DNA from: Granulosicoccus antarcticus IMCC3135
GTDB taxonomy: Bacteria; Pseudomonadota; Gammaproteobacteria; Granulosicoccales; Granulosicoccaceae
Direction: 5' to 3'
DNA: 64,000 nucleotides
Assembly: GCF_002215215.1 (NCBI RefSeq)
Contig: NZ_CP018632.1
Span: forward strand, 452,001-516,000
Shown here: positions 47,239 to 57,382 of the stretch, piece by piece
Layout: the number at the start of each line of letters is the position of its first letter
Position numbering within the stretch: position 1 is the stretch's first letter
Translations under genes and position numbers: made by a program
Notes under the pieces: model-generated
What the model saw: the letters and a program-made list of their open reading frames with translations, nothing else
Told to the model about the DNA's origin: nothing
The model's database searches: none

Positions 47239-50200
47239 ATGGTAGTTTTGGCACATCCCTCGGTTAGAAGTGAGGCAGATCGACTGGAATCACTCCGGAG
47301 TCTGAACGTTCTTGATAGCGAGCCGGAGGCTGAGTTTGATGCGCTGGTACGGATCGCTGCAAAGATCTGCAACGCTCCTATCAGCTTGATTTCCCTGGTT
47401 GATGAAACCAGGCACAGGTTCAAGGCCAATGTCGGCTTGCCGCATATTACAGAGACGCCTCGCAGCCTGGCATTCTGTCATTACGCTATTCAGCAGCAGG
47501 GCATACTCGAAATAGGCGATTGTCTGCTGGATAAGCGTGTCGCCGCTAACCCTCTGGTTACCGGTGAGCCTGGCTTGAGATTTTATGCTGGGGCTCCGTT
47601 GTGTCTAAGCGACGGGGCCCGAGTGGGCAGTTTGTGTGTCCTGGACAAAAAGCCTGGCATGCTCACAGAAGATCAGCGTGAGATGCTGATGCACCTGGCA
47701 AGAGTGGCATCAATTGCCCTGGAGTCACGTCGAGCCGTAAAAGAGCTGATGGTCAGTGAGTCCCGTTTTCGTTGTCTGAGTATTGACTCTTCGCAGCTTT
47801 TACAGCAAACAAGCGAGTTGGCGAAGGTGGGTGGATGGGAGCTGGATCTGGCCAGCAACAAGTTGACCTGGTCAGAACAAACATGTCGCATTCACGGACT
47901 GCCAGCGGACTACGAACCGCAAATAGATACCGCTATCGAATTCTTCGCTTTAAAGTCGCGCGAAAAAATCAGGTTGGCAATTGAGCGCCTGATGCACGAT
48001 GGCACGCCCTACGATATGGAATTGCAACTGCTCAGAGCTGATGGCCGCTGTATCTGGGTGCGAGTCTTGGGAGATGCCGTCAAAGTCGATGGCAAGACGG
48101 TTCGTCTGCGCGGCGTCATTCAGGATATTGATGAGCACACTCGCCAGCGAGTTGCACTGCAGAATGCGCACGAGAGAATTACGCTGGCAACTGATAGTGG
48201 CGAGATCGGTATCTGGGAATGGGGTATCAGGGATAACCGCCTGGAGTGGTCACCTCAGGTATTCAGACTGCACGGTATCGAGCCGGCAACTGAATCCCCG
48301 GGCGCTGAGGGCTGGATGGAGCTGGTACACCCGGACGACAAAGTCCGTGTGATGGATACACTGCTTCAAACTCTGGACGGCACTGGAAATTTGGTGTGCG
48401 ATTTTCGCATCGTCTGGAAAGATGGCAGCGTACGTCATCTTCGTAGTACCGCTCACGTCAAACGTAATTCCGTCGGTCGAGCTGTGGCTCTGCTCGGCGT
48501 TAACTTTGATGTAACGGATATGCGGCGTCTTAGTAGTGAGCTGGCCCAGCAACAGGAGTTGCTACAAGTCACTCTGCAGTCGATTGATGAAGCCGTTATC
48601 ACTGTAGATACCCAGGGCCAAATTGTCTGGCTGAACCCGGCGGCTGAATCGCTGACAGGCTGGGCATGTCATGACGCGCTGGGAAAGTCGCAGGAACTTA
48701 TCTACAAAATCGTTCATGAAAAAACCGGCCTGATGCAGGAAAGCTCGGTTAGCGCGTGCTTGCGTGAGGGTCGGCGAGTCAGCCGGAAACATGATCTTGT
48801 ATTGCGGGCTCGCGGTGCACGGGAATACGGGGTCGAGGACTCGGCATCGCCTATACTCGACGCACAGGGACAACTATTGGGCGTGGTACTGGCGGTTCGT
48901 GATGTCAGTGAACAGCGGCGCTTGTCGCAGTTGATGACACATCGGGCCACCGTTGATGAACTGACGCAGACATTCAATCGATCAGAGTTCGAGGTGCGTC
49001 TGTCTGCGCTGATCGACGAGGTGCAAGAGAGGCCGGGCGAACATGCCTTGATGTTCATCGATCTGGATCAGTTCAAGCTGGTCAATGATACTTGTGGTCA
49101 TCCGGTCGGCGACTTGTTGTTGCGGCAGATAGCGGGCATTTTGCGCCAATCGATACGACATGGGGACACTCTGGCGCGGTTGGGCGGTGATGAGTTCGGG
49201 ATCATCTTGCGAAGCTGTGATGCTCAGCGTGCAGGTCGTATCGCTCAGGAGATTTGCGACAGCATGCACAGATCCCGTTTCTCGCATGATTCGCACCGGT
49301 TCCGCATTGGGGCCAGCATCGGCCTTGTGCCGCTGGATGATCGCTGGGGCTCAATGGCCGCCATCATGCAGGCAGCTGACACATCGTGTTATGCGGCCAA
49401 GGAGGCGGGTCGTAATCGAGTGCACATCTGGTTTGATACCGATCATGCCATGCGTGCCCGACGGGGTGACGCGCAATGGGCAGAAAGGCTTGAGCAGTCT
49501 CTGGATGAGAGCCGCTTTGAGTTGTACGCGCAGCGACTGGTAACAATGGGTAGTCGTGTGGCAGGTTTGAATGCCGAGGTGTTGATTCGTCTGCGTGATG
49601 ATCAGGGCAACATCATACTGCCAGGCGCTTTTCTACCCGCAGCCGAGCGCTTTCATCTGGCGACCCGGGTTGATCGATGGGTGTTGCAGAAAGCTATTGA
49701 GGCTCTGGTCGAGTTGCCAGATTTGTCCGGTATCGAACTGCTGTGGGTCAACCTGTCAGGTCAGTCAGTCGGGGATCGTGAGTTCCAGCGGGATGCCATT
49801 CAGATGCTGGACAGGGCGGGGAGCGATATTCGGCAACGAATCTGCCTGGAAATTACTGAAACAGCGGCAGTCACCAATATAGCGGATGCGGCCGTTTTTA
49901 TCGAGAAGCTCAGAACCCTGAACGTACGTACCGCACTGGATGATTTTGGTGCAGGAGTCTCATCGTTTGGCTATTTGAAAAGCCTGCCTGTGGATACTCT
50001 GAAGCTGGATGGGCAATTCATTAGTAACATCATCAACGATCCATTGGCGGCTGCCGCTGTGCGGTGTTTTGTGGACGTGGCAGAAGTGGTCGGCTTGACG
50101 ACGGTTGCCGAGCATGTTGAAAATGCCGAGGTACTGGCACGAGTCCAATCGCTGGGAGTGGACTATGTGCAGGGATTCCTGTTGCATGAGCCAGAGCCGA

Positions 50201-50253
50201 TTGGTCAGGTACTTGAGTGTGCAACAATTTCCAGCTATGCCTCCCATGGCTGA
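47239..50253 (+). CDS. GAF-PAS-PAS-PAS-GGDEF-EAL protein (c-di-GMP turnover)
   Basis: 1004 residues, no membrane helix. A GAF domain (about 15-160), two PAS_3-type domains (GGWELDLASNKLTWSEQTCR; IGIWEWGIRDNRLEWSPQVF) and a third PAS (EAVITVDTQGQIVWLNPAAE) precede a GGDEF domain with intact GGDEF at 649-653 and an EAL domain with EVL in place of EAL (E780). Other catalytic EAL residues look intact (LEITET; LDDFGAG; KLDGQFI; QGFLLHEP). It may therefore make and degrade c-di-GMP. It is paralogous along its length to the next gene. Confidence 0.92.
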   Translation: MVVLAHPSVRSEADRLESLRSLNVLDSEPEAEFDALVRIAAKICNAPISLISLVDETRHRFKANVGLPHITETPRSLAFCHYAIQQQGILEIGDCLLDKRVAANPLVTGEPGLRFYAGAPLCLSDGARVGSLCVLDKKPGMLTEDQREMLMHLARVASIALESRRAVKELMVSESRFRCLSIDSSQLLQQTSELAKVGGWELDLASNKLTWSEQTCRIHGLPADYEPQIDTAIEFFALKSREKIRLAIERLMHDGTPYDMELQLLRADGRCIWVRVLGDAVKVDGKTVRLRGVIQDIDEHTRQRVALQNAHERITLATDSGEIGIWEWGIRDNRLEWSPQVFRLHGIEPATESPGAEGWMELVHPDDKVRVMDTLLQTLDGTGNLVCDFRIVWKDGSVRHLRSTAHVKRNSVGRAVALLGVNFDVTDMRRLSSELAQQQELLQVTLQSIDEAVITVDTQGQIVWLNPAAESLTGWACHDALGKSQELIYKIVHEKTGLMQESSVSACLREGRRVSRKHDLVLRARGAREYGVEDSASPILDAQGQLLGVVLAVRDVSEQRRLSQLMTHRATVDELTQTFNRSEFEVRLSALIDEVQERPGEHALMFIDLDQFKLVNDTCGHPVGDLLLRQIAGILRQSIRHGDTLARLGGDEFGIILRSCDAQRAGRIAQEICDSMHRSRFSHDSHRFRIGASIGLVPLDDRWGSMAAIMQAADTSCYAAKEAGRNRVHIWFDTDHAMRARRGDAQWAERLEQSLDESRFELYAQRLVTMGSRVAGLNAEVLIRLRDDQGNIILPGAFLPAAERFHLATRVDRWVLQKAIEALVELPDLSGIELLWVNLSGQSVGDREFQRDAIQMLDRAGSDIRQRICLEITETAAVTNIADAAVFIEKLRTLNVRTALDDFGAGVSSFGYLKSLPVDTLKLDGQFISNIINDPLAAAAVRCFVDVAEVVGLTTVAEHVENAEVLARVQSLGVDYVQGFLLHEPEPIGQVLECATISSYASHG

Positions 50254-50364
50254 TGGCATTATGGTCTGTCTTATCATGAGGCTGAAATAACAGTAACCTG
50301 TTGTTCCTACGGCACTCGTCTGGCGATGATAGTATTTTTGTTATTCGTCCTCAGGCTTGTTTTC

Positions 50365-53300
50365 ATGTCATCGATGTCAGTGAATGAAAACGCTCGAATG
50401 GCTGCCGTTCTGGGCCTTGATCTTCTAGACACCGAACCGGATGCCGAGTTCGACTCCATCGTTCAGGCAGCCTCAGCGTTGTGTGATATGCCCATGTGCC
50501 TGATCGCTTTGCTGGATGAGCATCGGTATTGGTTCAAGGCTGCGATCGGCATGTCGGGTATGACAGAGGTGGCCAAGGAGATTTCGTTCTGCAAGCTGAG
50601 TATCGATTGTCAAGGCTTGCTCCAGATTCCTGATTGCACGCAGGATGTTCGCTCAGCCGACAATCCACTGGTGCTGGGTGCGCCCGGCTTGCGCTTCTAT
50701 GCCGGTATTGCATTAAGCCTGAGTGACGGTACCAGGGTGGGAACTCTTTGTATCCTGGATACAAAGCCGGGAGCCCTGTCAGACATGCAAAAGCAGGTCT
50801 TGACTCATCTGGCACAGGCGGCCTCCTATGCGTTGGAATCACGGCGAGTGGCACTCACGCAGATCGCCAGCGAGTCGACGTTTCGGACGTTGTGTGCGGT
50901 GTCGCCACTGGGAATTTTCTCCACGGATATCCACGGTTTCTGTACGTATACCAATGAGCGTTTTCAGGCGTTGTTTGGGCTCAGCGAGCATGAGTCCCTG
51001 GGCTCCGGATGGCGTCAGGCTGTGCATCCTGACGACAGAAATCAAGGCTTTGCGGCTTGGGACAGTGGCATTGGCAGCAGGGTCGAGGTCGTGCGTGACT
51101 TTCGTGTCTGTCACATGGATGGGCGTGTTCTAACGGTTACGGGAACGCTGCGCCCGGTTTTTACGGCTGATAACAAGCTGATCAGTTTTGTTGGTTCGGT
51201 TGAAGATATCACCGAGCGGAGGAATCATCAGGCGCAGATGGAGCGCAGTCTGACGTTCATGCGGCAGACTGGCGCGCTGGCTGGGGTTGGTGGCTGGGAG
51301 CTCAATCTTAGTACTTCTCAGGCTTTCTGGTCTGATCAGACTTGTATTATTCATGGCGTGGATACCGAATATCAACCGGATATTCAAGCCGGACTCGATT
51401 TTTTTCTGCCGGAGGCGCGCGACATTCTCGTCAATGCGCTGCAGGCACTGACAGCCGATGGTGACACTCTGGACGAAGAGTTACGGCTGCGTCGTGCTGA
51501 TGGCCGGATTATCTGGGTCAGGGTGAGGGGGGAGGCCGTGTTGCGTGAGGGCGAAGTTGTCAGACTGCGCGGTGCCATCCAGGATATTGATAACGAGGTT
51601 CGCCAGCGTATTGCCCTGAAAAATGCGCATGATCGCATCAGCATTGCCACGCAAAGTGGTGATATCGGGGTGTGGGAATGGGATGTGGAATCAGGCCATA
51701 TCGACTGGACGCCACAGATGTATAAACTGTACGGCGTTGAGCCGGATGCCACGTCGCTGAGCCTTGATTGGTGGAGTCAATTGATTCATCCGGATGACCA
51801 GCAGGTAGCGGAAATCATGTTGTCAGGCTTGATGGAGGGTGAGGGTGATCTGGATACCGAATTCAGGGTTGTCCGGCCCGATGGTTCGGTGCGGCACCTG
51901 CGAAGTTGCGCCCACATCCGGCGTGATGTTAATGGGCGTGCATTGACATTGCTGGGTGTGAATTGGGATGTAACCTCCTTGCGCCAGCTGAGTATGGAGT
52001 TGGCAGAACAACATGAGCTGCTGCATGTGACCCTGCAATCCATTGAAGATGCGGTGATCACAGCGGACACCGCAGGCTTGATTGTCTGGTTGAACCCTGC
52101 GGCTGAGTTGTTGACGGGGTGGGGCTGTGGTGATGCTCTGGGTAAACCACTGGAAGATATTTACAAGGTCTGTGACGAACAGTCAGGGCTGCCCCTGAAG
52201 AATCCGGTGACTGAATGTCTGGTGCGAGACCAGCCCTTGAATTGCGGCCGGGACGCGGTATTGCTGGCTCGGGATGGTTCACGCTTTGGTATCGAGGAAT
52301 CTGCGGCACCGATTCGAGATTCCCAGGGGCAGTTGTTCGGTGTGGTGCTGATCTTTCGCGATGTGACCGAGCAGCGCCGGCTGAGAGCTGAGATGAATTT
52401 TCGGGCAACGCATGATGAGCTGACTCAGATATTCAACCGCTCTGAATTCGAATCGCGTCTGCGCAAGACGCTGAACAGTTTGCGTGACAACACTGAGCCC
52501 TGTCATGCGTTGATGTTCATTGATCTGGATGAATTCAAGCTGGTCAATGACGCCTGCGGTCATCCCGTGGGTGATCACCTGCTGCGCCAGATTGCCGGCT
52601 TGCTGGGCCAGACACTACGCGCTGAGGATACGCTGGCGCGATTGGGAGGGGACGAGTTTGGCGTGATTCTGAATAATTGTAGCGTCACGCATGCCCAGCA
52701 GATCGCCCAGCAGATCTGTCATCGCATGGATGACTTCCGGTTTGCCCATGGCATACGACGATTCCGTGTGGGAGCCAGCATTGGCCTGGTGCCGCTGAAT
52801 GATCGCTGGGCCAGTCCTGCTTCTATCATGCAGGCCGCAGACACCTCCTGCTATGCAGCCAAAGAGGCTGGACGCAATCGCGTACACCTGTGGCTGGAGT
52901 CCGATCAGAACATGCGTAACCGACGCGGCGACATGCAATGGGCCGCTCGACTGGAGCAATCTCTGGATGAGAATCGCTTTGAGCTGTATGCACAAAAGCT
53001 GGTATCACTAACTGATGACTGTGTCGGTCTGAGTGCCGAGGTGCTGATCCGTCTGTCCAGTGAGGGGGGGAGGGTCATTCTTCCCGGCGCATTCCTGCCG
53101 GCTGCTGAGCGCTTTCATCTGGCCACTAGAATTGATCGCTGGGTGCTGCAAAAATCCATACAGACCCTTGCAGAGTTACCGAGTCTGAAAGATGTCAGGC
53201 GGTTGTGGATCAACTTGTCAGGCCAGTCGGTAGGGGATCGCGAATTTCATCGTGATGCCATTGAGATGCTGACTCAGGCAGGTAGCGAGATTTGTGAGTG

Positions 53301-53733
53301 CATCTGTCTTGAAATCACTGAAACGGCTGTTGTGATCAATATCAATGATGCCGCCGATTTCATTCTAAGCCTACGTGCCTTGAATGTTAAAACAGCCCTG
53401 GATGATTTTGGCGCAGGCGCCTCCTCTTTCAGTTATCTGCGGAACCTGCCAGTGGATGCCTTGAAGATCGATGGGCAGTTCATCGGCAATCTTGTCGAGA
53501 ATCCCTTGAATGCTGCGGCCGTTCGCTGTTTTGTGGATGTTGCAGAGGTGGTGGGTCTGAGGACGGTGGCTGAATACGTGCAGACTCCTGAAGCCCTGGC
53601 CTACGTCAAAGAGCTGGGGGTGGATTTCGCCCAGGGTTTTTTGATGCACGAACCAGAGCCTATAGGGCAGTTACTGCGCCGCTCGCTGGGCGCTCAAAGC
53701 GAATCCAATGAAGTGGGTGGTGCGCTTGTCTAG
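50365..53733 (+). CDS. GAF-PAS4-GGDEF-EAL protein, tandem paralogue
   Basis: 1122 residues from ATG 50365 (start 50326 would add a hydrophobic stub not seen in the paralogue; ATG 50374 is also possible). GAF domain, an extra PAS not present in its neighbour (LGIFSTDIHGFCTYTNERFQ), then three PAS domains matching those of the upstream protein, GGDEF intact at about 761-765, and EAL with EVL. Catalytic residues are retained. It probably arose by duplication with gain (or loss in the neighbour) of one PAS. It may feed or drain the c-di-GMP sensed by PelD (inference). Confidence 0.92.
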   Translation: MSSMSVNENARMAAVLGLDLLDTEPDAEFDSIVQAASALCDMPMCLIALLDEHRYWFKAAIGMSGMTEVAKEISFCKLSIDCQGLLQIPDCTQDVRSADNPLVLGAPGLRFYAGIALSLSDGTRVGTLCILDTKPGALSDMQKQVLTHLAQAASYALESRRVALTQIASESTFRTLCAVSPLGIFSTDIHGFCTYTNERFQALFGLSEHESLGSGWRQAVHPDDRNQGFAAWDSGIGSRVEVVRDFRVCHMDGRVLTVTGTLRPVFTADNKLISFVGSVEDITERRNHQAQMERSLTFMRQTGALAGVGGWELNLSTSQAFWSDQTCIIHGVDTEYQPDIQAGLDFFLPEARDILVNALQALTADGDTLDEELRLRRADGRIIWVRVRGEAVLREGEVVRLRGAIQDIDNEVRQRIALKNAHDRISIATQSGDIGVWEWDVESGHIDWTPQMYKLYGVEPDATSLSLDWWSQLIHPDDQQVAEIMLSGLMEGEGDLDTEFRVVRPDGSVRHLRSCAHIRRDVNGRALTLLGVNWDVTSLRQLSMELAEQHELLHVTLQSIEDAVITADTAGLIVWLNPAAELLTGWGCGDALGKPLEDIYKVCDEQSGLPLKNPVTECLVRDQPLNCGRDAVLLARDGSRFGIEESAAPIRDSQGQLFGVVLIFRDVTEQRRLRAEMNFRATHDELTQIFNRSEFESRLRKTLNSLRDNTEPCHALMFIDLDEFKLVNDACGHPVGDHLLRQIAGLLGQTLRAEDTLARLGGDEFGVILNNCSVTHAQQIAQQICHRMDDFRFAHGIRRFRVGASIGLVPLNDRWASPASIMQAADTSCYAAKEAGRNRVHLWLESDQNMRNRRGDMQWAARLEQSLDENRFELYAQKLVSLTDDCVGLSAEVLIRLSSEGGRVILPGAFLPAAERFHLATRIDRWVLQKSIQTLAELPSLKDVRRLWINLSGQSVGDREFHRDAIEMLTQAGSEICECICLEITETAVVININDAADFILSLRALNVKTALDDFGAGASSFSYLRNLPVDALKIDGQFIGNLVENPLNAAAVRCFVDVAEVVGLRTVAEYVQTPEALAYVKELGVDFAQGFLMHEPEPIGQLLRRSLGAQSESNEVGGALV

Positions 53734-53852
53734 CTAGTCCAACCGGAAGATATTTGCGGGTTCAGCGCTGAGTGGCAGATGTACAAGAGATGTAGCGAGG
53801 GTTGAGTGCAGCGCTATAGTGTCGGCCTATTCGAAATACGACGAAGGCCAGA

Positions 53853-54566
53853 ATGCCCATGAGCGATTCAAGTAACTCCGACTCCCGCGTACTGTTGATT
53901 ACCGGGGCTTCCAGCGGAATTGGTGAGGCCACTGCACGTCAGGCGGTTGAGGCTGGCTGGCAAGTGGTGCTGGCTGCCCGGAGTGCGGACAAGCTGCAGG
54001 CTCTGGTTCAGGAGCTGGGTGTGAGCAATGCCATGGCGATCACAGTAGATGTCACCAGCTATGAAGAGCAAGTGGTCATGGTGGAGACCATTCTCAAGCA
54101 CTACGGACGTCTGGATGCGGTGTTTGCCAATGCCGGTACCGGCGGTGAGGCTGGAGGCTTTTCAGGCGCTCCAGTGGGCTCTTGGGAGACCATGGTGAAC
54201 GTCAATGTACTGGGTGCGGCCTACACTATGCGGGCGACGCTGGATACGCTGAAGCAGAGCCAAGGGCATCTGTTGCTGACGGGGTCTGTAGCGGGTCGTC
54301 GTACGCTGGCAGGATCCATGTATTCGGCGACCAAATGGGCGGTGACGGCCATGGGTTATGGGGTGCGAGAAGAGCTGCGAGGCACGGGTGTGCGGGTGAC
54401 TCTGATAGAGCCCGGTCCGGTGGATACCCCGTTCTTTGACAAGCCGATGGATAATTCTCTGATGCCTGAGGATGTGGCTCGGACTGTCATGTTTGCTCTG
54501 TCTCAGCCAAAGCATGTCGACATTCATGAGTTAATGGTGCTGCCGACGCCGGCGGTGGAGCAGTAG
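53853..54566 (+). CDS. SDR family oxidoreductase
   Basis: 237 residues; classical short-chain dehydrogenase. The NAD(P) motif TGASSGIGEATARQ is near residue 14, NAG in VFANAGTGG, the catalytic Ser in LTGSVAG and YSATK (YxxxK) near residue 155. An Arg (AARSADK) after beta-2 suggests NADP preference. Substrate unknown. ATG 53853 or 53859 may start it. It is the last gene before tRNA-Phe. Confidence 0.88.
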   Translation: MPMSDSSNSDSRVLLITGASSGIGEATARQAVEAGWQVVLAARSADKLQALVQELGVSNAMAITVDVTSYEEQVVMVETILKHYGRLDAVFANAGTGGEAGGFSGAPVGSWETMVNVNVLGAAYTMRATLDTLKQSQGHLLLTGSVAGRRTLAGSMYSATKWAVTAMGYGVREELRGTGVRVTLIEPGPVDTPFFDKPMDNSLMPEDVARTVMFALSQPKHVDIHELMVLPTPAVEQ

Positions 54567-54632
54567 AAACAGGCGTGCTGGCGTGTTATTGGAGTTTTTT
54601 GGCCCGAGTTGGCAGAATTTAGTGATTCTTGC

Positions 54633-54661
54633 TTGACGTGGCCGCTGGATTTAGTTCTAAT
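54633..54661 (+). promoter_or_regulatory. Promoter of tRNA-Phe
   Basis: TTGACG at 54633-54638, a 17-bp spacer and TCTAAT at 54656-54661, one mismatch each from consensus. A GC-rich discriminator (ACGCGC) follows, as in stringently controlled stable-RNA promoters. The tRNA starts 24 bp after the -10 box. Confidence 0.6.
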
Positions 54662-54684
54662 ACGCGCTTCGCGCAAGACCTGAT

Positions 54685-54760
<76 letters not shown>

Positions 54761-54782
54761 TTAGTTTTCAAGGTCTTAGCCA

Positions 54783-55802
54783 TCATTCTTCGGTTTCTGA
54801 ATTTGCAGGTTGTGACAGTTTTGTGTCATCCAACCGATTAGCGACCTCCCGAAGATGATCACCAGCCAGATGTGCGTACCTCAATACCATCTGATAAGAC
54901 GACCAACCACCTAGCTCCATCAGTTCCTGCAAGCTCGTGCCTTTCTGCACATGCCAGGACGCCCATGTGTGCCTGAGATCATGCCAGCGGAAATCTGTTA
55001 TTCCAGCTCGATTCAAGGCATTGGTCCACGCCTTGGTCGAAGTTCGATGCAAAGGTTGATCATGAAAGGTGAAGGCGTACACCTCATTGATTCCGGCCCT
55101 TCTAGCTAGAACGGACATCGCTCCACGATTTAGGGGAACCGTGAGAGCTTTGGAGTTTTTGGAGTCTTCTGCATGGATCCAGGCCAATTGACGTTCCAGA
55201 GAGATTTGGTCCCACTTGAGATAGCTGACATTTGATTGTCGGAGGCCGGTGTTGAGGGAAAACTCTGCCATGTCGGCCAGGTGCGTAGGCAGCTCTGAGA
55301 GGAGCGTTCTTGCCTGATCTTGCGTAATCCAGCGAACACGTTTTTTTGGTTCTTTGTAGAGCCTGATTTTTGGGGCTTTGTCGATCCAATCCCACTCATC
55401 GCGTGCCATGATGAGGATCGCTCGAATTACAGCCAGATACCGATTTGCAGTTGAAGCGCTTGCCTCGGAGCGTTTTTTTTCTGCAATATGGTCAATGACG
55501 TCACGGTCGATTTCATCAAGGTATAAGTCAGCGAGAAAGCCGTCAAGCCAGCAGAGTTTGGCAATGTCTTTGTTGTGGTCTGCCTTGTGTTCTGTGTTGC
55601 TCAGCCAGCGCACAACAGCCTCCTGCCATGTTCGGCGAGGCTTGTCACCAAGTTGTTCAACACGCCATAGTTCTGCCTTTAACCGGTCTTCGAATTCTTG
55701 TGCTTGTTTCTTGTTTTGAGTCCGAGCAGAGCGTCGTATTCTTTCCCCCTTCGGAGACGTGAAGTGGACCCACCAGTTGGCGCCCCTTTTGTAGATTGAC
55801 AT
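54783..55802 (-). CDS. int: Tyrosine-recombinase integrase
   Basis: 339 residues. An N-terminal Arm/SAM-like DNA-binding part is followed by the catalytic domain with the first Arg (NTGLRQSNVSYLKW), HxLRH (WHDLRHTWASW), and the C-terminal GGWSSYQMVLRYAH with the nucleophilic Tyr. It lies 22 bp from tRNA-Phe and points toward it, typical of integrases of tRNA-targeting islands. Its 5' end overlaps the excisionase-like gene by 124 bp in another frame. Confidence 0.93.
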   Translation of the reverse strand: MSIYKRGANWWVHFTSPKGERIRRSARTQNKKQAQEFEDRLKAELWRVEQLGDKPRRTWQEAVVRWLSNTEHKADHNKDIAKLCWLDGFLADLYLDEIDRDVIDHIAEKKRSEASASTANRYLAVIRAILIMARDEWDWIDKAPKIRLYKEPKKRVRWITQDQARTLLSELPTHLADMAEFSLNTGLRQSNVSYLKWDQISLERQLAWIHAEDSKNSKALTVPLNRGAMSVLARRAGINEVYAFTFHDQPLHRTSTKAWTNALNRAGITDFRWHDLRHTWASWHVQKGTSLQELMELGGWSSYQMVLRYAHLAGDHLREVANRLDDTKLSQPANSETEE

Positions 55803-56011
55803 TGTGTGTTCCTCAGATCACAGCCAACCAGCGGTACATGCTGTTGGACTCGATAAAGTGATCTGATGTATTCGATGAGGTCTTCTTCGAGAAATACCCA
55901 TCGCCTTCCAGGCTTTGCGGCTTTGACGATCCCTGAGCGAGCCTTCTGGCTGAGTGCTCCTGTGCTCATCTTGAGAAGCTCGGCAGCTTGAGCGATATCC
56001 AGGGTAATCAT
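55679..56011 (-). CDS. Helix-turn-helix excisionase-like protein
   Basis: 110 residues. The first about 55 form a MerR/Xis-type winged HTH (DIAQAAELLKMSTGALSQKA; GRRWVFLEEDLIEYIRS); the rest is basic and unstructured. Such proteins direct excision or regulate the integrase. Its ATG follows the original stop of the rep gene without a gap (TGA at 56012-56014, ATG at 56009-56011), so rep, this gene and int were one leftward operon before the IS insertion. Confidence 0.8.
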   Translation of the reverse strand: MITLDIAQAAELLKMSTGALSQKARSGIVKAAKPGRRWVFLEEDLIEYIRSLYRVQQHVPLVGCDLRNTQCQSTKGAPTGGSTSRLRRGKEYDALLGLKTRNKHKNSKTG

Positions 56012-56244
56012 TCATTCTCCGCTAGCCTCATTAGGCGCGTCAGGCAGCTTGAGACGCTTAGGGACGCCGTCAGCGTGAAGTAGGGATACAACGGCCTCAT
56101 GGTTGCCCTCGTAATGGAGCATGACGTTAACCAGTGGTCCGTATGCTCGTTTTGCGTGTCGTACTAGTGGTGTAACCGCTTGATAAATTCCAGTTATAGT
56201 CTAACTTCATAATAGTACTTTGCAACCTGTTGAAGTGATTGAGA

Positions 56245-56727
56245 ATGCCTAAGCGTCATGTGGTTAAGTTGTCCGAAGAAGAGTGCCATGCTCTGGAGCA
56301 GATCTGTAAAACGGGACGCATAGCGGCGCAGAAGCGACGACATGCACAGATTTTGTTACTGGTTGATCAAGGAGAGCATGGTCCTTCGATGACCGATGCC
56401 GAGGTTGCTGAGCGAATGGAACTGACCACCCGTTGCATCGCAAAGACACGCCAGCGATGTGTGGAAGAAGGATTGGAACTGGCGCTGCAGCGTAAGAGAC
56501 GCAGTCGAGAGCGAACGGCAAGATTGGATGGCGATGCGGAGGCCAGGCTAGTAAGCCTGGCTTGCAGTGATGCGCCAGAAGGCCAGGTGCGTTGGACGTT
56601 GAAGCTGTTGAGCGAGCGTCTGATTGAGCTGGAAATTGTCGAAAGCGTGGCTTATGAAACGGTGCGTCAAGTTTTAAAAAAACATCATAAAACCTTGGCA
56701 GAAACGCATGTGGTGCATAGCGCCTAA
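56245..56727 (+). CDS. IS630 transposase, N-terminal part (orfA)
   Basis: 160 residues from ATG 56245. Helix-turn-helix DNA-binding region (MTDAEVAERMELTTRCIAKT) and linker, ending in the frame that overlaps orfB. At TTAAAAAAAC (56675-56684, seven A) the conserved IS630 continuation KPWQKRMWCI lies in the +1 frame, so a shift at this run would join both halves into one transposase. Confidence 0.85.
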   Translation: MPKRHVVKLSEEECHALEQICKTGRIAAQKRRHAQILLLVDQGEHGPSMTDAEVAERMELTTRCIAKTRQRCVEEGLELALQRKRRSRERTARLDGDAEARLVSLACSDAPEGQVRWTLKLLSERLIELEIVESVAYETVRQVLKKHHKTLAETHVVHSA

Positions 56728-57382
56728 AGAGGACGCGGGGTTTGTCTGCCAGATGGAGGCTGTACTGGATGTGTATAAAAGACCTTTTGATGCAGAGTAT
56801 CCTGTGGTTTGTATGGACGAGACAACCAAACAATGCACGCGTGAGGTACAAAAACCGATCCCGGCATCGCCTGGCCAAAGTGAGCGCTACGACGGAGAGT
56901 ACGAGCGCAATGGAGTTGCCCACCTGATGGTGTTCTATACGCCATTGGAGAGTCGACGCACGGTGCGTATTGCCGACAATCATGCGTCGGGCGAATGGGC
57001 CGAAGGCGTCCGTGACCTGGTGGAGAATCAATACCCCCACGCGAAAAAGATCACGCTGGTTATGGACAACCTGAGCACTCATAGCGGAGCCTCCCTATAC
57101 AGAACGTTCGAACCCGCCGTGGCACATGCGCTTATGCAGAAGCTTGAGTTTGTCTTTACACCCAAGCATGGCAGTTGGTTGAATATGGCTGAATGTGAGT
57201 TCAGCGTTCTGGCCAGGCAATGTTTGGATCGACGCATTGCCGACGTGCCTACGCTGACCAAGGAGATAGCCGCATGGCAGACCCATCGCAACGAGAACGC
57301 CAAGCCTGCCGACTGGCGCTTTACAACCGACGATGCTCGTATCAAACTCAAAAGGCTTTACCCGAAAGTATCATGCTGTTAA
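56708..57382 (+). CDS. IS630 transposase, catalytic part (orfB)
   Basis: 224 residues containing the DDE catalytic core: D37 (VCMDETTKQ), D120 (LVMDNLSTHSG) and E162 (GSWLNMAECEFS). The catalytic triad looks intact. The ATG at 56708 is internal to the native family sequence, so the protein is probably made by frameshifting from orfA rather than from its own start. Confidence 0.87.
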   Translation: MWCIAPKEDAGFVCQMEAVLDVYKRPFDAEYPVVCMDETTKQCTREVQKPIPASPGQSERYDGEYERNGVAHLMVFYTPLESRRTVRIADNHASGEWAEGVRDLVENQYPHAKKITLVMDNLSTHSGASLYRTFEPAVAHALMQKLEFVFTPKHGSWLNMAECEFSVLARQCLDRRIADVPTLTKEIAAWQTHRNENAKPADWRFTTDDARIKLKRLYPKVSCC

